A DNA stretch of 64,000 nt from Thereva unica (GCA_949987705.1 OX465283.1:89285313-89349312), one strand, 5' to 3'. Shown: positions 30,541 through 40,690, counted from the first letter of the stretch. Made by a program: numbers and translations. Notes: generated by a model not told the origin, from the letters alone.

Positions 30541-31728
30541 AGATAGTCCAAAAACAAAAGTTTCGTTCTTACTAATAATACTATAGTTTTATTCTTACTA
30601 ATAATACTATATTGTATATCACGTATTAAAGCCTTATTGAAGCAGAAGAAATTGGTGCTACTTTCAGCTTTCTATGTCAAATAGTTTTTGAACTAGATCA
30701 ATTTAAAGATTTCAAAATTTGTTAAAATTTTAAGATTTTCGACTTTTTGAAAATTTATAACTAATAAAATGGAAGTCCAAAAATTTGAAAACTTATTTTT
30801 TTTAGTTTCCACCAGAAGAACAAATATAAAGAAATTGTTTTTCACCTTCCATTGTTTGCAGTATATATTTACGAGCTCAATATTTAATTGTTGATAAGGG
30901 GACTCTAAAATGGATAAATCCTGTAATTGCAAGTCCGAGAATGAATTCCTTCTGTCATACGTTTTTCCTGAAAATTGACTGGACATGAAGCCTATAAAGG
31001 TATTGAACCTATTTTTAATTTATTTTTACCAAAACAATTACGATCGAATTGTTTTGAGCAGATTGTGGGCGGGGAGTTAACTTTACAAGCATTTATAAAA
31101 AGCACTTGTCCCAGATTTTAAATAAAATAAATCAAAGAATAATTACCTAAATTCGATTCTAAAATCAATCGAGTTAGCCAATACCGAAATACCAGAAAAT
31201 GAAAAAAAGTAACCAAAACCTCAACTAATCACCTATTTTAAAAATATCGCAAACCCTCTCACCAAGAATTTGAAATCAAGTGAAATTGATAGTGGATCTC
31301 AGACAGTCATTAAAAAAATACACGGAATGTTCTAAGAAATAGTTAAAATACAAAGCATCAGGGAAATCCTTCAATGTAGAGCTAGAGGCAAACGTTTGAA
31401 AGATGAGAAAGAAAGAAAGATGTTGCGAGAAACATTCTGTTGTCAGTTCCTTTCCTTGCCCCCCTAAAATTCTAGCTTCCTTATCCACAAACTCACCGCA
31501 TCTCTTGTGCTGCGGACCATGACCACGTTCGCCTCCTTGTGTAGCTAGACACTCGAATATGTTGCATGTTGCTAAGGTGGAGGCAATCTCAGAGGTCTGC
31601 CGAGGCAAAAAGCGTTCGGCTTTTTTGTTCTAGCTGTCGCATCTTTATACGGAGTATTATGTTATCTCTGGTAGTACCTCGCATAAGTGGCGCCCACGAT
31701 TTATCGCGCCATTATGCTGTTACATAAA

Positions 31729-31740
31729 TGGCGCCCAACG
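31729..31740 (+). promoter_or_regulatory. Gypsy primer-binding site
   Basis: TGGCGCCCAACG starts four bases after the 5' LTR end. TGGCGCC is complementary to the 3' end of tRNA-Lys, as used by several insect Gypsy elements. Reverse transcription would prime here. Confidence 0.75.
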
Positions 31741-32890
31741 CGGCTTTTAAAGCCCGTTGACTGTCCTACACGGACCTTGAAGTTTAACTTTTTTTTGGTT
31801 TAGTACCACTTGTGCCTGCACGGACAATGTTTGATTTTTTTTTAATCTATGGTTCACCACACTTACCAAGCGCTCGCTGTGGGCTAAGGTAGTACCGCGA
31901 GGCCTTAGTCCTTGTCTGTCTTGTCGAATTTTTTTCAGCATCCTTGTCCAAATTCTATGTGAATTTTTAGTTGTTTTCGCTTTTAGGCCTGTCCGTTCAC
32001 TTACGCGGTAACTTCTTCGTTTTGGAGTAGCTTCGAGCCATGCTGACCTGCACGGCTTGCTAACAAGCGAGTGTTCGCTTGGCTATGCGTGCAGGGGTAG
32101 TAGGGGTTCATCCCTGTCCTGTTTCTAGGGTCGGCGACTCTGGTATCAGGCGTGATACCGCTTGCCACTGCGTCGGTCTTTGAACAGGATCCTCTTTTAA
32201 TTTTTCCTGATGGAAGTTGAAGTGGGTACAAGGGCTTAACCGTCTCTGGTAACAGGCGTGTTAACGCCTGCCACTGCGCCCCTTGTTCCTTCTGAAGGTC
32301 CATTCAGATTATTAAATTCTATTTTTTTGTTTTGTCCTGATTCGTTTTTCTTCGTCTGTTCATCCCAACTGATTGAATTTCCGAAAGGTAGCTCGGTTGT
32401 GGTTGAACAGCTGATTCCCCAAATTTTTTTAATTTTTGAAGAAGTTTCCTTTCTTTTTCGTGGCGATGCGAATTTACACTCTTTTTATCCGTCTTTTGGG
32501 TATAGACCTGAAGTTGTGTCGGCGATGTGGGTGACTCTTGGTGATGACTGTGCTTCATAGTCTCCACCAAGAGACATCGAGGACATCGACGCCTGGGGGT
32601 CCTGAGGGGATTCATGCTGCGACTCAACCATCCTGGAATATTTTAGAAAACTATTTTGCGTACTAATTTTGTTTCGGAATTTCGGTGCTTGTGAATTGCG
32701 AGAACGTTCATTGGTTATTGTTGAAACGACGTCCTAATTGTTTTGATTTTGGAACTTATTTTTGGCACTATTTGATCGACTGTCGATGTTGATGATTTTC
32801 CAGTAGTATTAACAGGTAATATTAGCACGTCTTTAGAAGCATAGCCAATCCCAATTATTTTGTTCACTTTGATTCGTTCACGTTAAGAAA
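31741..32890 (+). other. Gypsy leader between primer site and gag
   Basis: About 1.15 kb without a convincing ORF. It contains two related palindromic blocks: GGTATCAGGCGTGATACC at about 32138-32155 and GGTAACAGGCGTGTTAACGCC at about 32248-32268, each followed by TGCCACTGCG. They could fold as hairpins in the genomic RNA, perhaps for packaging or dimerisation (inference). Confidence 0.55.
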
Positions 32891-33391
32891 ATGGAGCTTC
32901 GAAGCGGAAAAGTTGCCAGTTCTGATCGTAGCGGGAGTGACCTGCCAAGCGGATCCCAAGCCGCCCCTGACGAATCACCGAATGCTGAGGAAAACGCTCC
33001 CTCTCTCGAGGAGCAACTCCAAGCGGTGAGACGAGAACGAGATGCGCTTCTTGCTCAGCACCGTGCGCTGCAGACGCCGGCGACTCCTAACCTTGATCAC
33101 TACTTTTCCCCGGCTGAGCCGGCATATCCTGAAGCCCGAAGGGACTCGTGTGCCGGAACTTATCGCCGCAAGTCCTCAGTGACATCTTGGAACATCAAGT
33201 TCTCCGGTGAGAGCCCTGCGCTGTCGGCGGAGGAGTTTTTGTTCCGGTTGGAACTGAGGGCAAGCGACGAGGGGGTCAGCCAGTCTGAGGTATGCCGAAA
33301 TATCTCGGCCTTATTGACCGGCAGAGCCGAAGACTGGTACTGGTCCCAGTTCCGCCGGCAGGTACGTGACCCCGATTGGGAAGGAGCTTAA
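32891..33391 (+). CDS. Gypsy gag, N-terminal part
   Basis: This begins at an ATG 1.15 kb inside the element. The N-terminus is Ser/Pro/Glu-rich, then a coiled-coil-like stretch with LEEQLQAVRRERDALL (about residues 39-54). Then come SVTSWNIKFSGE and LSAEEFLFRLELRA, resembling the start of the capsid fold in insect Gypsy gag proteins. It ends ALLTGRAEDWYWSQFRR, after which a deletion joins it to pol in another frame. Nucleocapsid zinc knuckles are absent, so it is a truncated structural protein of 166 residues. Confidence 0.8.
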   Translation: MELRSGKVASSDRSGSDLPSGSQAAPDESPNAEENAPSLEEQLQAVRRERDALLAQHRALQTPATPNLDHYFSPAEPAYPEARRDSCAGTYRRKSSVTSWNIKFSGESPALSAEEFLFRLELRASDEGVSQSEVCRNISALLTGRAEDWYWSQFRRQVRDPDWEGA

Positions 33392-34769
33392 CGGCCGTTT
33401 AGCCCGGTGGAGTCTTAAGCTTCAGGGGTTCGACTTTACGATCGAACACCGTAAAGGCACCCACAATGTGGTTCCCGATGCCTTGTCACGCATGGATTGC
33501 GTTGACGACTTATCCTTGTGTTTCGACGTGGACTTAAATGCCCCGTCCTTCAAGTCCCCTGATTATCTTCGTCTGGTTGAAGGAATCAGGCAAACCTCAC
33601 CGCAGTTACCAGACCTGCGAGTCGAAGATGGGTACGTATTCAAGCGTACATCCCCAAGTACTGGAGACTCAGTTGCTGACGATCTGACATGGAAGTTGTG
33701 GGTCCCAACGGAACTGACAGCGCCACTCATTGAGTCGGCTCACCTGCCACCCCAAACATCCCATGGCGGTATAGTGAAGACTCTAACCCGTCTGAGAACT
33801 AAGTACTTCTGGCCAGGTATGTCCAAACAAGTGCGGGAATACATCGCCAACTGTGAGGTCTGCAAGACCACCAAAGCCCCCAGTTCAGTACTACGACCAC
33901 CTATGGGCAATCCCATGGATGCGTCGAAGCCGTTTCAATTTTTGTACGTAGACTTCTTGGGTCCTTATCCCCGGTCGAAAAAAGGCCATACGGCAGTGTT
34001 TGTCGTCTTGGACGCCTTCACCAAGTTTGCCTTCCTGCACCCCGTGTCCGCTGAGACCACGGCGGGGGCCGTCAAGTTTCTCGAGCAAACTATTTTTCAC
34101 ACCTTTGGAGTCCCTGAAACCATTTTCTCCGACAATGGTCGGCAATTCACCTCCAAAGAGTTTGCTAAACTGTTAAACGAGTATGGCGTGCGACATGTGC
34201 GCACCGCCGTATATTCGCCGCACCCTAACGCTTCCGAGCGGGTGAATCGATCCGTCCTAGCCGCTATCAGGGCGTACTTAAAGGAGGATCATCGTGAGTG
34301 GGATAGACATCTGTCGTCCATTGAATGTGCTCTTCGTAGTGCCCACCACGAGGCGATAGGCATGTCACCGTATCAGGCCCTTTTTGGTAGCCATATGATC
34401 CTGCACGGATCCGCTTATCCAGTCCTGAAGAAACTGAACGTTTTCCAGGAGGGTGACATCGCTTTTTTGCCCTTGACGGACAAATTGCAGAGACTTCGTG
34501 AGCGGGTTGCGCTACATATAGCCGCCGCGCACACCAGGCACACCACTCGTTACAACTTGCGTTGCCGCGTGGGCGGGTTTCGCCCTGGGGATGAGGTTTT
34601 CCGTAGAACATTCTGGGTGAGTAACCGAGCTGGTCGCTTCAGTGCCAAGTTGGCACCGAGGTTTGTGAAAGCCCGGATACGTGGAAAAATTGGAACTAGC
34701 TTGTACGAACTGGAGGATTTGGCTGGAAAAAACATAGGCGTATATCACGCAAAAGACTTACGTCCCTGA
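33366..34769 (+). CDS. Gypsy pol remnant: RNase H end and complete integrase
   Basis: The frame opens inside the RNase H terminus and connection region (FDFTIEHRKGTHNVVPDALS, about residues 24-43). An HHCC zinc-binding domain follows (AHLPPQTSHGG ... CEVC). The integrase core then has all three catalytic residues: Asp in YVDFLGPYP, Asp in FSDNGRQF and Glu in NASERVNRS. The C-terminal GPY/F-like region ends FVKARIRGKIGTSLYELED. Integrase inserts the cDNA into chromosomes. The integrase part is open and looks intact. Protease, reverse transcriptase and most of RNase H (probably 2-3 kb) are deleted at about 33370, and the ORF overlaps the gag ORF in a different frame. No env and no chromodomain were seen. 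Confidence 0.85.
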   Translation: MTPIGKELNGRLARWSLKLQGFDFTIEHRKGTHNVVPDALSRMDCVDDLSLCFDVDLNAPSFKSPDYLRLVEGIRQTSPQLPDLRVEDGYVFKRTSPSTGDSVADDLTWKLWVPTELTAPLIESAHLPPQTSHGGIVKTLTRLRTKYFWPGMSKQVREYIANCEVCKTTKAPSSVLRPPMGNPMDASKPFQFLYVDFLGPYPRSKKGHTAVFVVLDAFTKFAFLHPVSAETTAGAVKFLEQTIFHTFGVPETIFSDNGRQFTSKEFAKLLNEYGVRHVRTAVYSPHPNASERVNRSVLAAIRAYLKEDHREWDRHLSSIECALRSAHHEAIGMSPYQALFGSHMILHGSAYPVLKKLNVFQEGDIAFLPLTDKLQRLRERVALHIAAAHTRHTTRYNLRCRVGGFRPGDEVFRRTFWVSNRAGRFSAKLAPRFVKARIRGKIGTSLYELEDLAGKNIGVYHAKDLRP

Positions 34770-35480
34770 AGGTCGTCGAAGCAAGCGCTCCTCTGAGTAG
34801 CCCTAAGAAGGCATCTCGCCGGCTTCACCGGTTAATAATAAGGTACCCGGCGTGGTCCGCTTAGGTAGCTTCCCTAGCGGATGGTACACCTTCTTGTTTC
34901 ACTTGGCAGTCTGGGGCCAAGTTTCAATGAATTATTCATCCGGATCTGCCAGACCAGATCCACCTACTGAGGCATAGTCTTCTCACACTCCTTACTCGGT
35001 CCTTAGTCTTCGGTCAGTCTGGAGAAGGTCTCTCAGCAGACCGTTTGGCTGTCGTTCCACCGGGTGGAGTCAAAGGCAATGTGGTATTGCTGGAGACTGG
35101 CCCGATGGAGCGAGAGCCAACTGGGGGTGGTACGTAAATGTTTGGAGACTTGTGGATGTCCGTCGGGGGACAATGTGGTATTGTCTTCCGCCGGTTATTC
35201 GCAACTCCAGATATTGCTCCGGGAGGTTTTCCAGACTGGCCATCGCAAATTACGGTTGCCACCATGAGCCTAAATTTTAGCTAGCTTTTCTCCCGCTCTT
35301 TTTATAATCAAGTAGTTCATATATGTCCGGCTAGCTCACTAGAGCATGAGACCTCTTAAGCTCAGGGTATGAGTCGAGTCCCACATTGGCGTCAAAAATA
35401 TTAGGTCTTATGGTATAAATACCGTCCGTTCTTTTCGGCTCCTCACTGCCTCGCGAGTCGGCCTTGTGGACCCGAGGGCA
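34770..35480 (+). other. Gypsy 3' untranslated region
   Basis: About 710 bp between pol and the 3' LTR without an envelope-like ORF. Duplicated phrases are visible (CAATGTGGTATTG at about 35080 and 35171). The presumed polypurine tract before the LTR (CCCGAGGGCA) is weak. Confidence 0.5.
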
Positions 35481-37334
35481 TGTAACGGTCGGTTTCAATT
35501 ACCTGCAAACACTGGAAAAGTACTGGACTGAAAGTACTGTCGATAATAATTATATAAATTTTTTTTGAAAAAGGAGTAGCCTGGACGATAGGAAAAAAAA
35601 ACAAAAAGGAATTAGATTTTGGAAGTCGGATTTTAGAGATTGGGAAGACGAGACGTTTATTTTGGGTTTTAACCAAGATTATTTTGTCGGGGTCCGGGTT
35701 AAGATATATTTAACGCTTTACCATTAGTAATTTGTTCGGTTGTATTAAACTCGCAATCCAATCCGGGTAAAGGTCTCCCCGTGACTAGTGCGACGGGCAA
35801 AAATAGTTTCTTGCTAAGCACAATTATCGATTGCCACCGGTCTAGCTGAACCAAACCCACCAGCATTGTATAACTGTATCCAGCACACTGTTGATGATAA
35901 GTGTTTTACGGATCCTGAAGAAGCAGGTATAGAGAGGTTCCCAGAGTGACCAGGTATGGAGAAGTAAGCTGCCCTGCGGGAGGAATATTATTGCACGCTG
36001 GAAGCATTCTTAGGCGGTGGGAACGGTCTGCACTGGATGGTGTTGGATGCTACACAGGTTTGAGGTTGCAAGGTCAGTCTACCAACAGGTACGTTAGGTC
36101 GTCAGTTTAAAAAAAAAAAAAAAAATCTCTACGAGGGCGATATTATTGAAGAGGACGCTTTCTTAAATTTTACGGAAAGGATACAAGCGAAATATTCTGG
36201 CAGAGGCCAGGCTTAGGTGAAATAATTATTTGGTTTAACGAGGTTATCACAAGCGGAATCTGAGGACTGCGGGTGAAGAAAATTTTTCTTAGATTACAAT
36301 AAAAAAAAACAAATATGGATATGGTGACTTCGTGTTACCCCAGTTAAGTTTTTCTTACATTGTGATTTTTTTTACTAAATAAGTATTAACATTTTTAAAT
36401 CATTTACACTGATCGATTTTTTTTGGTTTTAATAATTCAATAATTTAAACATTTAATTTATATAATTCAATAATTTAAACAGTTAACGTATACTTCAATT
36501 TTTCGGTAAATGATCACAGAACAATTAATTTTTTTATTAAGGATCTTCACGTGTAACGAGGTACAGTGTTAGTTTTGTGAAACAATAGTTCTGTAATTAA
36601 TTACTGAAATTGAACACTCCTGTTGTTGTTATTTAATTACATTGATGATTGCGATTATTATTTTTTTTGATTCTTTTGGTGTTGTTTTGACTTTCGTCAA
36701 TAATTTTTGATCATACTATATACCAATATATGTAATTGTTTTTGTACACCAAGACGTGCTGGTACCAGAACGACGAGGGTTGTTTTTTTTAACATGTATT
36801 GAACTCACCTAAATGCGAATTATCTTGTCATACTGTTTGTTTGGTTGAATTTTTTTCTATCACCTTAGGGTTAGTCGATCAAGTGTATTTGACAGATATA
36901 ATAAACAATTATAATGTCGGACTAGATTTGAATATTTTTTTTGGGATGGTTGAGCTGTGGTTTGATTGCTTTTTCAGAATTCCTAAGTGGTGCCTTATCT
37001 AGCTGGTTACTGATACTTCGTATTATTAACGAGCATGGGAACGGATGGCGACGGCACAGCTCCGGGGCTGCCCGATTGAAGATGTAAGGAGTTGTAGTTA
37101 GTATCGTGACAAAGGTAAGTGGTGAACCATACCGGTATCGGCCCGGCCACACACCCCACGACCCCTCCGGCGAGCTAGATAACTCCGTGTGGCCGGCGTA
37201 GGAGTTCCGGAAGATTTTTCCCTTTCTTATGTATGGTATTGGCTCCTTGGTCATGGCTTTCCGGGCTTATGGCTAAGGGGGTAGTACCTCGCATAAGTGG
37301 CGCCCACGATTTATCGCGCCATTATGCTGTTACA
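35481..37334 (+). repeat. Gypsy 3' LTR
   Basis: An uninterrupted copy of the LTR with TGTAAC...GTTACA ends. It differs from the 5' LTR at scattered positions, for instance GCGAAAT against GCGGAAT near 36188, a 5-6 bp insertion of ACAAAT near 36309, and GCGAGC against CCGAGC near 37170. Confidence 0.92.
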
Positions 37335-37576
37335 ACCTTTTAAATAATAAGACCTTCAAACAAATTTTGTTTACATCAATCAAGCTCTTGAAAAAACGTA
37401 CAAAATGGTTTTTTGTTGAACTTGATAGCTCAAAAACTACGCGATTTATGCTAAAAATACCTAATCACAAATTTTTACGGTTATCAAAACACGTATATAC
37501 AACACTTATGAAGAAGATACGTGTTCACACATTGTGAGACATAGACGCATACACACACACACACACACACACAAAA
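37335..37576. other. Right half of the outer TIR element, up to the Cys-rich ORF
   Basis: This follows the ACCT target duplication. No gene is seen before a CA microsatellite at 37549-37574. Confidence 0.4.
37549..37574. repeat. CA dinucleotide microsatellite
   Basis: A run of about twelve AC units just before the Cys-rich ORF. Confidence 0.9.
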
Positions 37577-37786
37577 ATGATCTTATGCAGCTGCAAAAAG
37601 GGTTATGGTTCAACCTGCGGTTGCCGAAGAGTAAAACTTTTCTGCAATTCAACTTGTTACGGAGACAACTGTCCTAGTAGTGCTTCAATTATAGATCAAG
37701 AGGAAAGCAAAGAGGAAGAAGAGGATGAGGCAGACTTGGAAGGAGTGAGGATGAAGAAAAACATGATTTTTAATTATATTTTTTGA
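37577..37786 (+). CDS. Short Cys-rich (CXC-like) protein end, unidentified
   Basis: A 69-residue frame starts at ATG 37577. The first 35 residues hold a dense pattern, CSCKKGYGSTCGCRR then LFCNSTC and DNC: eight cysteines with CxC pairs. An acidic tail follows (EESKEEEEDEADLE). CxCxxG...CxCR...LxC...C arrays occur in tesmin/TSO1-like CXC domains and at the C-terminus of some transposon proteins. Its place just inside the right end of the TIR element, ahead of a poly(A)-like AAATAAA, suggests it is the last piece of the element's own gene, whose upstream part is lost. Function is not known. Confidence 0.45.
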   Translation: MILCSCKKGYGSTCGCRRVKLFCNSTCYGDNCPSSASIIDQEESKEEEEDEADLEGVRMKKNMIFNYIF

Positions 37787-38150
37787 TTTTTTGTGTTTTT
37801 TAAATAAAAAAATATATTTATTTTTAAATTAAAAGCTTAAGACCCATAATTTTTTAAATCAAATTTTAATCCGTCGCGTCGGGGTTGTTTTTGTAGGGGT
37901 TGTTTTCAAAAGGGCAACTAGTAATTCACGATACAATGATAATTTCTATCGTTTAAACGCTTGAATCTACAATTCTACAATGATTTTCGAATAGGGGTAG
38001 TTTACACCCCTCAAAAATAAAAAGCAACTCTCAGCTCATTGACATTTTTGAAATAGACAGTAAGCAGAACTCAAATCCAAATTTTGGTGCAAATTGGTGC
38101 TGTTTGGCAGGATTTCCAGGTTTGGCCGATTTTTCCGTGCATTAACTGGA
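37787..38150. other. Right end of the outer TIR element
   Basis: Non-coding sequence with an AATAAA-like motif near 37803. The terminal inverted repeat region is from about 38040. Confidence 0.5.
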
Positions 38151-38235
38151 CTAAATTAATATTTGTTCATCTTTCTCGTAAGTATTCTGGGACTCGCTAA
38201 TATAAAAGTTTTCTGTAATCCAACTAATTATTTGG

Positions 38236-38515
38236 ACCTCACTTGTTATAACTTTTTTTATATCTGTTCTTCTGGTGAAAACTAGGATAACTGAAATTAT
38301 TGAGATTTTTCGGCCTTCTAATTTTTTTGTTATAAATTTTCAAAAAACCGAAATCACAAAATTTTGATAAATTTTGAAATATTTAAGTTACTCTAGTTCG
38401 AAAACTAGTTGACGTAGAAAGCTGAAAGTAGCACCAATTAATTCTGCTTTAATAAGGCTTTAATTTGATATGCAACGTAGTATTATTAGTAAGAATAAAA
38501 CTAGGTATACATAAG
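38236..38515 (+). repeat. Diverged copy of the Mutator-like arm
   Basis: Blocks CTGTTCTTCTGGTG, AAATTTTCAAAAA and AGAAAGCTGAAAGTAGCACC and the TAGTATTATTAGTAAGAAT run follow in the same order as in the left arm at 27310-27770, with many differences. It is an older relative of the foldback family lying outside the nested stack. Confidence 0.7.
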
Positions 38516-38887
38516 TCTAGGATTTTGCACTACCGGAAGAGGCTCGCATTTGGGTAAACAAATAAAACCTTGGTCAGTGATATTACAGATGATAAACCAC
38601 GGGTCAAGCAATTATCCCTTTATTTTGCGCCATAACTTGAAAACAACTTTCCCGATTTCATTCATCTTTTTTTTAAGTTTTCTAATACTATGTAGAAGGT
38701 TCTTATAAATGTGATCGTGAAGAATCAAGTATTTGACATTGCCATTGCAATGGGTTAGATGCATTCGGTCGATAGCCGAAAAGCGGTTTACTCCATGCAC
38801 ATATTCTGATTCGGCTGATGAGCAAATTGCAGTCTGATGAAGTAGACGATATCATATTAGCTAAAACCTTCGACCCAATCGCCGATC
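38516..38887. other. Unassigned sequence
   Basis: No convincing gene. The short minus frame at 38612-38800 has no recognisable motif. Confidence 0.35.
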
Positions 38888-40091
38888 ATTGCAACTTTTT
38901 TTTTTATTCAAATAATTTGTATAATTTCTAAAAAAATTTGAAATTACTTTAAAGTGAGGTCCTTTTTTCGCAGTTTTCGGCTATTTTGCAATGCAAAAAT
39001 TCAAATTTCAAAAATCCACCTTAGGGTAAGTTTTATCAAATCCAATAACGAACAAAACATGCTCAACAAATTTTTCGCCTAGAAACCGTCGTTAACAGAT
39101 ATTTAACAAGAAATGTCAAAATACAGGGAAATTTTAGTGAATTTTTCAGTTTTTGGGCTACCACAAATTTTCCTGGGAGTTTCATGCTTGCACACCCCGT
39201 AGATATTGTTGGGGATGTCATTTCTGATCGATTGCACCAAAAAAGTCCGTTACATCACGCCAAAACCACTGAAAATGCTCCAGCGTCCGGACTAAGAGCG
39301 AAATTCAAAATGGCCACCAAAATATAAATTGTGTTTGAATTTCATTGAAAGGGTTATTAAGGTCGATAATAACGAATTTATGATCAGAACTTATAAATTA
39401 AAAATGCCGCGCCAATATAGCGTACGAAATTTTCCATTTTTATTCCGATTCCAATGAAAGCGATAGATATCCAGGGGGTTTTAGGGTTGCAAATAAAGAA
39501 TGTATGATCAAAGCTTATAAATTCAAAATGGCCGCACCAATACGACCTATGAGTTTGCCAATTGTGTTCCGATTCCAATGAAAATCGAAACCTGGCGGAT
39601 TTTAAGGTAGCCCGTAGCGAATTTTTGATCAAAACTTATACATTATGTATATTCAAAAAGGCGGACGAATTTTTCCAATTGTATTCCGATTCCAATGAAA
39701 GTCATTACTTAGGGGTTGTTAAGGTTGCATCAAAGATCAATTTTGAAGATTTGTTCTCTTTTTCATTATATTTTATTTTCTACCGCGGACTGTGCAAACA
39801 ACCATTTTTTATTTAAAGGCGTTGCAAAGGACGTGGGTTTTTTGCTAGCATAAAATAAAATATAGTTATTCTACGATACGCAAAAATGAAATATTCTTAA
39901 ATGTTTGCTATGCTATAGCTACTCATTCACCATGCCTACTACAATTATTTTTATGAAAAATTGAAAATTTAACAAAATATTTTTTTTGCAACTTTCATGT
40001 GAAATATTTTTTCATAGAAAATACATACATATGTAATTTCAATTTTTTTTAGAAATTATACAAATTATTTGAATAAAAAAAAATTTGCAAT
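38888..40091. mobile_element. TIR element of 1.2 kb, type unknown
   Basis: Inverted repeats of about 60 bp: the left starts ATTGCAAC and includes TTCAAATAATTTGTATAATT (38888-38947), the right is its near complement (40033-40091). The interior carries a minisatellite and no recognisable transposase. Target duplications could not be assigned. Confidence 0.65.
39300..39760. repeat. Minisatellite with about 120-bp units
   Basis: Four degenerate units each contain a version of ATTCCGATTCCAATGAAA (about 39330, 39439, 39567, 39687) followed by TTATAAATT...AAAATGGC. Unit lengths vary between about 108 and 128 bp. Confidence 0.75.
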
Positions 40092-40279
40092 ACTGTCAAT
40101 ACCGGTATGTGTTCCGTTACGTATGGTTCTTGTCAGGTCCACCCTATCTCAATTCGATGTCCGAGGATACAACCATTGAACCTGAGCTGGACGGTGATGA
40201 TGCCAACTACATTTCGTTATTTTCCTCTGAGATGGGTGTTGATGAAGATGACAACATGAAAGAAGTGGAGTTAGAATAA
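40085..40279 (+). other. Short acidic reading frame, unidentified
   Basis: A 64-codon frame ends with an acidic stretch (DGDDANYISLFSSEMG, then DEDDN) just outside the TIR element. The composition looks like the tail of a real protein, but no family is recognised and the start is inside the inverted repeat. It may be the 3' end of a gene or transposon ORF interrupted by the element. Confidence 0.25.
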
Positions 40280-40559
40280 ATAGAGAGATAATAATCAACA
40301 AAATTATTTTGGACTAGGTCTACTGGGGATACTATGTAAAAACGCTGCTTGCATGCTACTTCAAATGTGGTGCGGAAACGAATGCAGCGTGATGGCCGAG
40401 TTTTCTCAGTTCTATACTTGAAAACCATTGGTTCCGCGTAAATTTCGTAAAGAACCTTTTTATGCAGATTTATCTCACAAACAATCTTTACATAGTCAAA
40501 AATATGATAATTTACGAGATATTTGATAAAAATGATTTTCGTGACCTTTGACTCTGCAT

Positions 40560-40690
40560 AACTTGAGTAGCCGGTCAGTTGTTCCTTCTCCTCTAATCTA
40601 TCTCTGTAATTTTCATTAAGATCGGTTCAACTGTTTAGGCGTGAAAGCGTAACAGAGAGACAGGACAGACAGAGTTACTTTAGTAAAGAT
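40560..40690. repeat. Dispersed repeat fragment with GTTTAGGCGTGAAAGCG
   Basis: The phrase ATCGGTTCAACTGTTTAGGC followed by GTGAAAGCGTAACAGAGAGACAG is a sequence type common in arthropod genomes as an interspersed repeat. Its class is unresolved. No ends were defined here. Confidence 0.45.

Larger units (their letters stand above)
26468..31669. mobile_element. Mutator-like foldback element, 9-bp target duplication
   Basis: The ends AGAGATAACATAATACTCCG (26468) and its reverse complement (ending 31669) are flanked by GGTAGTACC at 26459-26467 and 31670-31678. The outer arms (26468-27464 and 30673-31669) are both exactly 997 bp and appear identical wherever compared. The encoded shadow frames MSSQFSGKTYDRRN and MPRQTSEIASTLAT occur identically in both. 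Weaker inverted matches continue inward to about 28225 and 30375. Long arms with a 9-bp duplication point to the Mutator superfamily. No transposase is visible. The centre holds a family A LINE fragment. Confidence 0.88.
24666..37334 (+). mobile_element. Gypsy-type LTR retrotransposon, RT-deleted, with a transposon in its 5' LTR
   Basis: Direct repeats of about 1.85 kb begin TGTAACGGTCGG and end GCTGTTACA. The 4-bp flanks ACCT (24662-24665 and 37335-37338) are the target duplication. A primer-binding site, an N-terminal gag ORF and an integrase ORF follow in order, but protease, reverse transcriptase and most of RNase H are missing. The LTRs differ by only a handful of substitutions and poly-A length changes, so insertion was recent. 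The 5' LTR is interrupted at 26467 by a 5.2-kb Mutator-like element. Confidence 0.92.
23746..38150. mobile_element. Outer TIR element carrying a Gypsy insertion
   Basis: The left end TCCAGTCAATGCACGG (23746-23761) and right end CCGTGCATTAACTGGA (38135-38150) are inverted with one mismatch. Matching continues inward in patches: CTGGAAAT, CTACCAAACAGCA/CTGCCAAACAGCA and GCACCAAAATTTGG. Without the 12.7-kb Gypsy insert it is about 1.74 kb. Flanks CTAATTAT and CTAAATTA are similar but do not prove a target duplication. A Cys-rich ORF lies near the right end. The superfamily is unknown. Confidence 0.6.

Noticed and set aside
31747..32627. Minus frames in the Gypsy leader as genes
   Set aside because: They lie between primer-binding site and gag, contain no motif, and overlap the palindromic leader blocks.
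34267..34611. Minus-strand frames opposite the Gypsy integrase
   Set aside because: They are shadows of the integrase reading frame.
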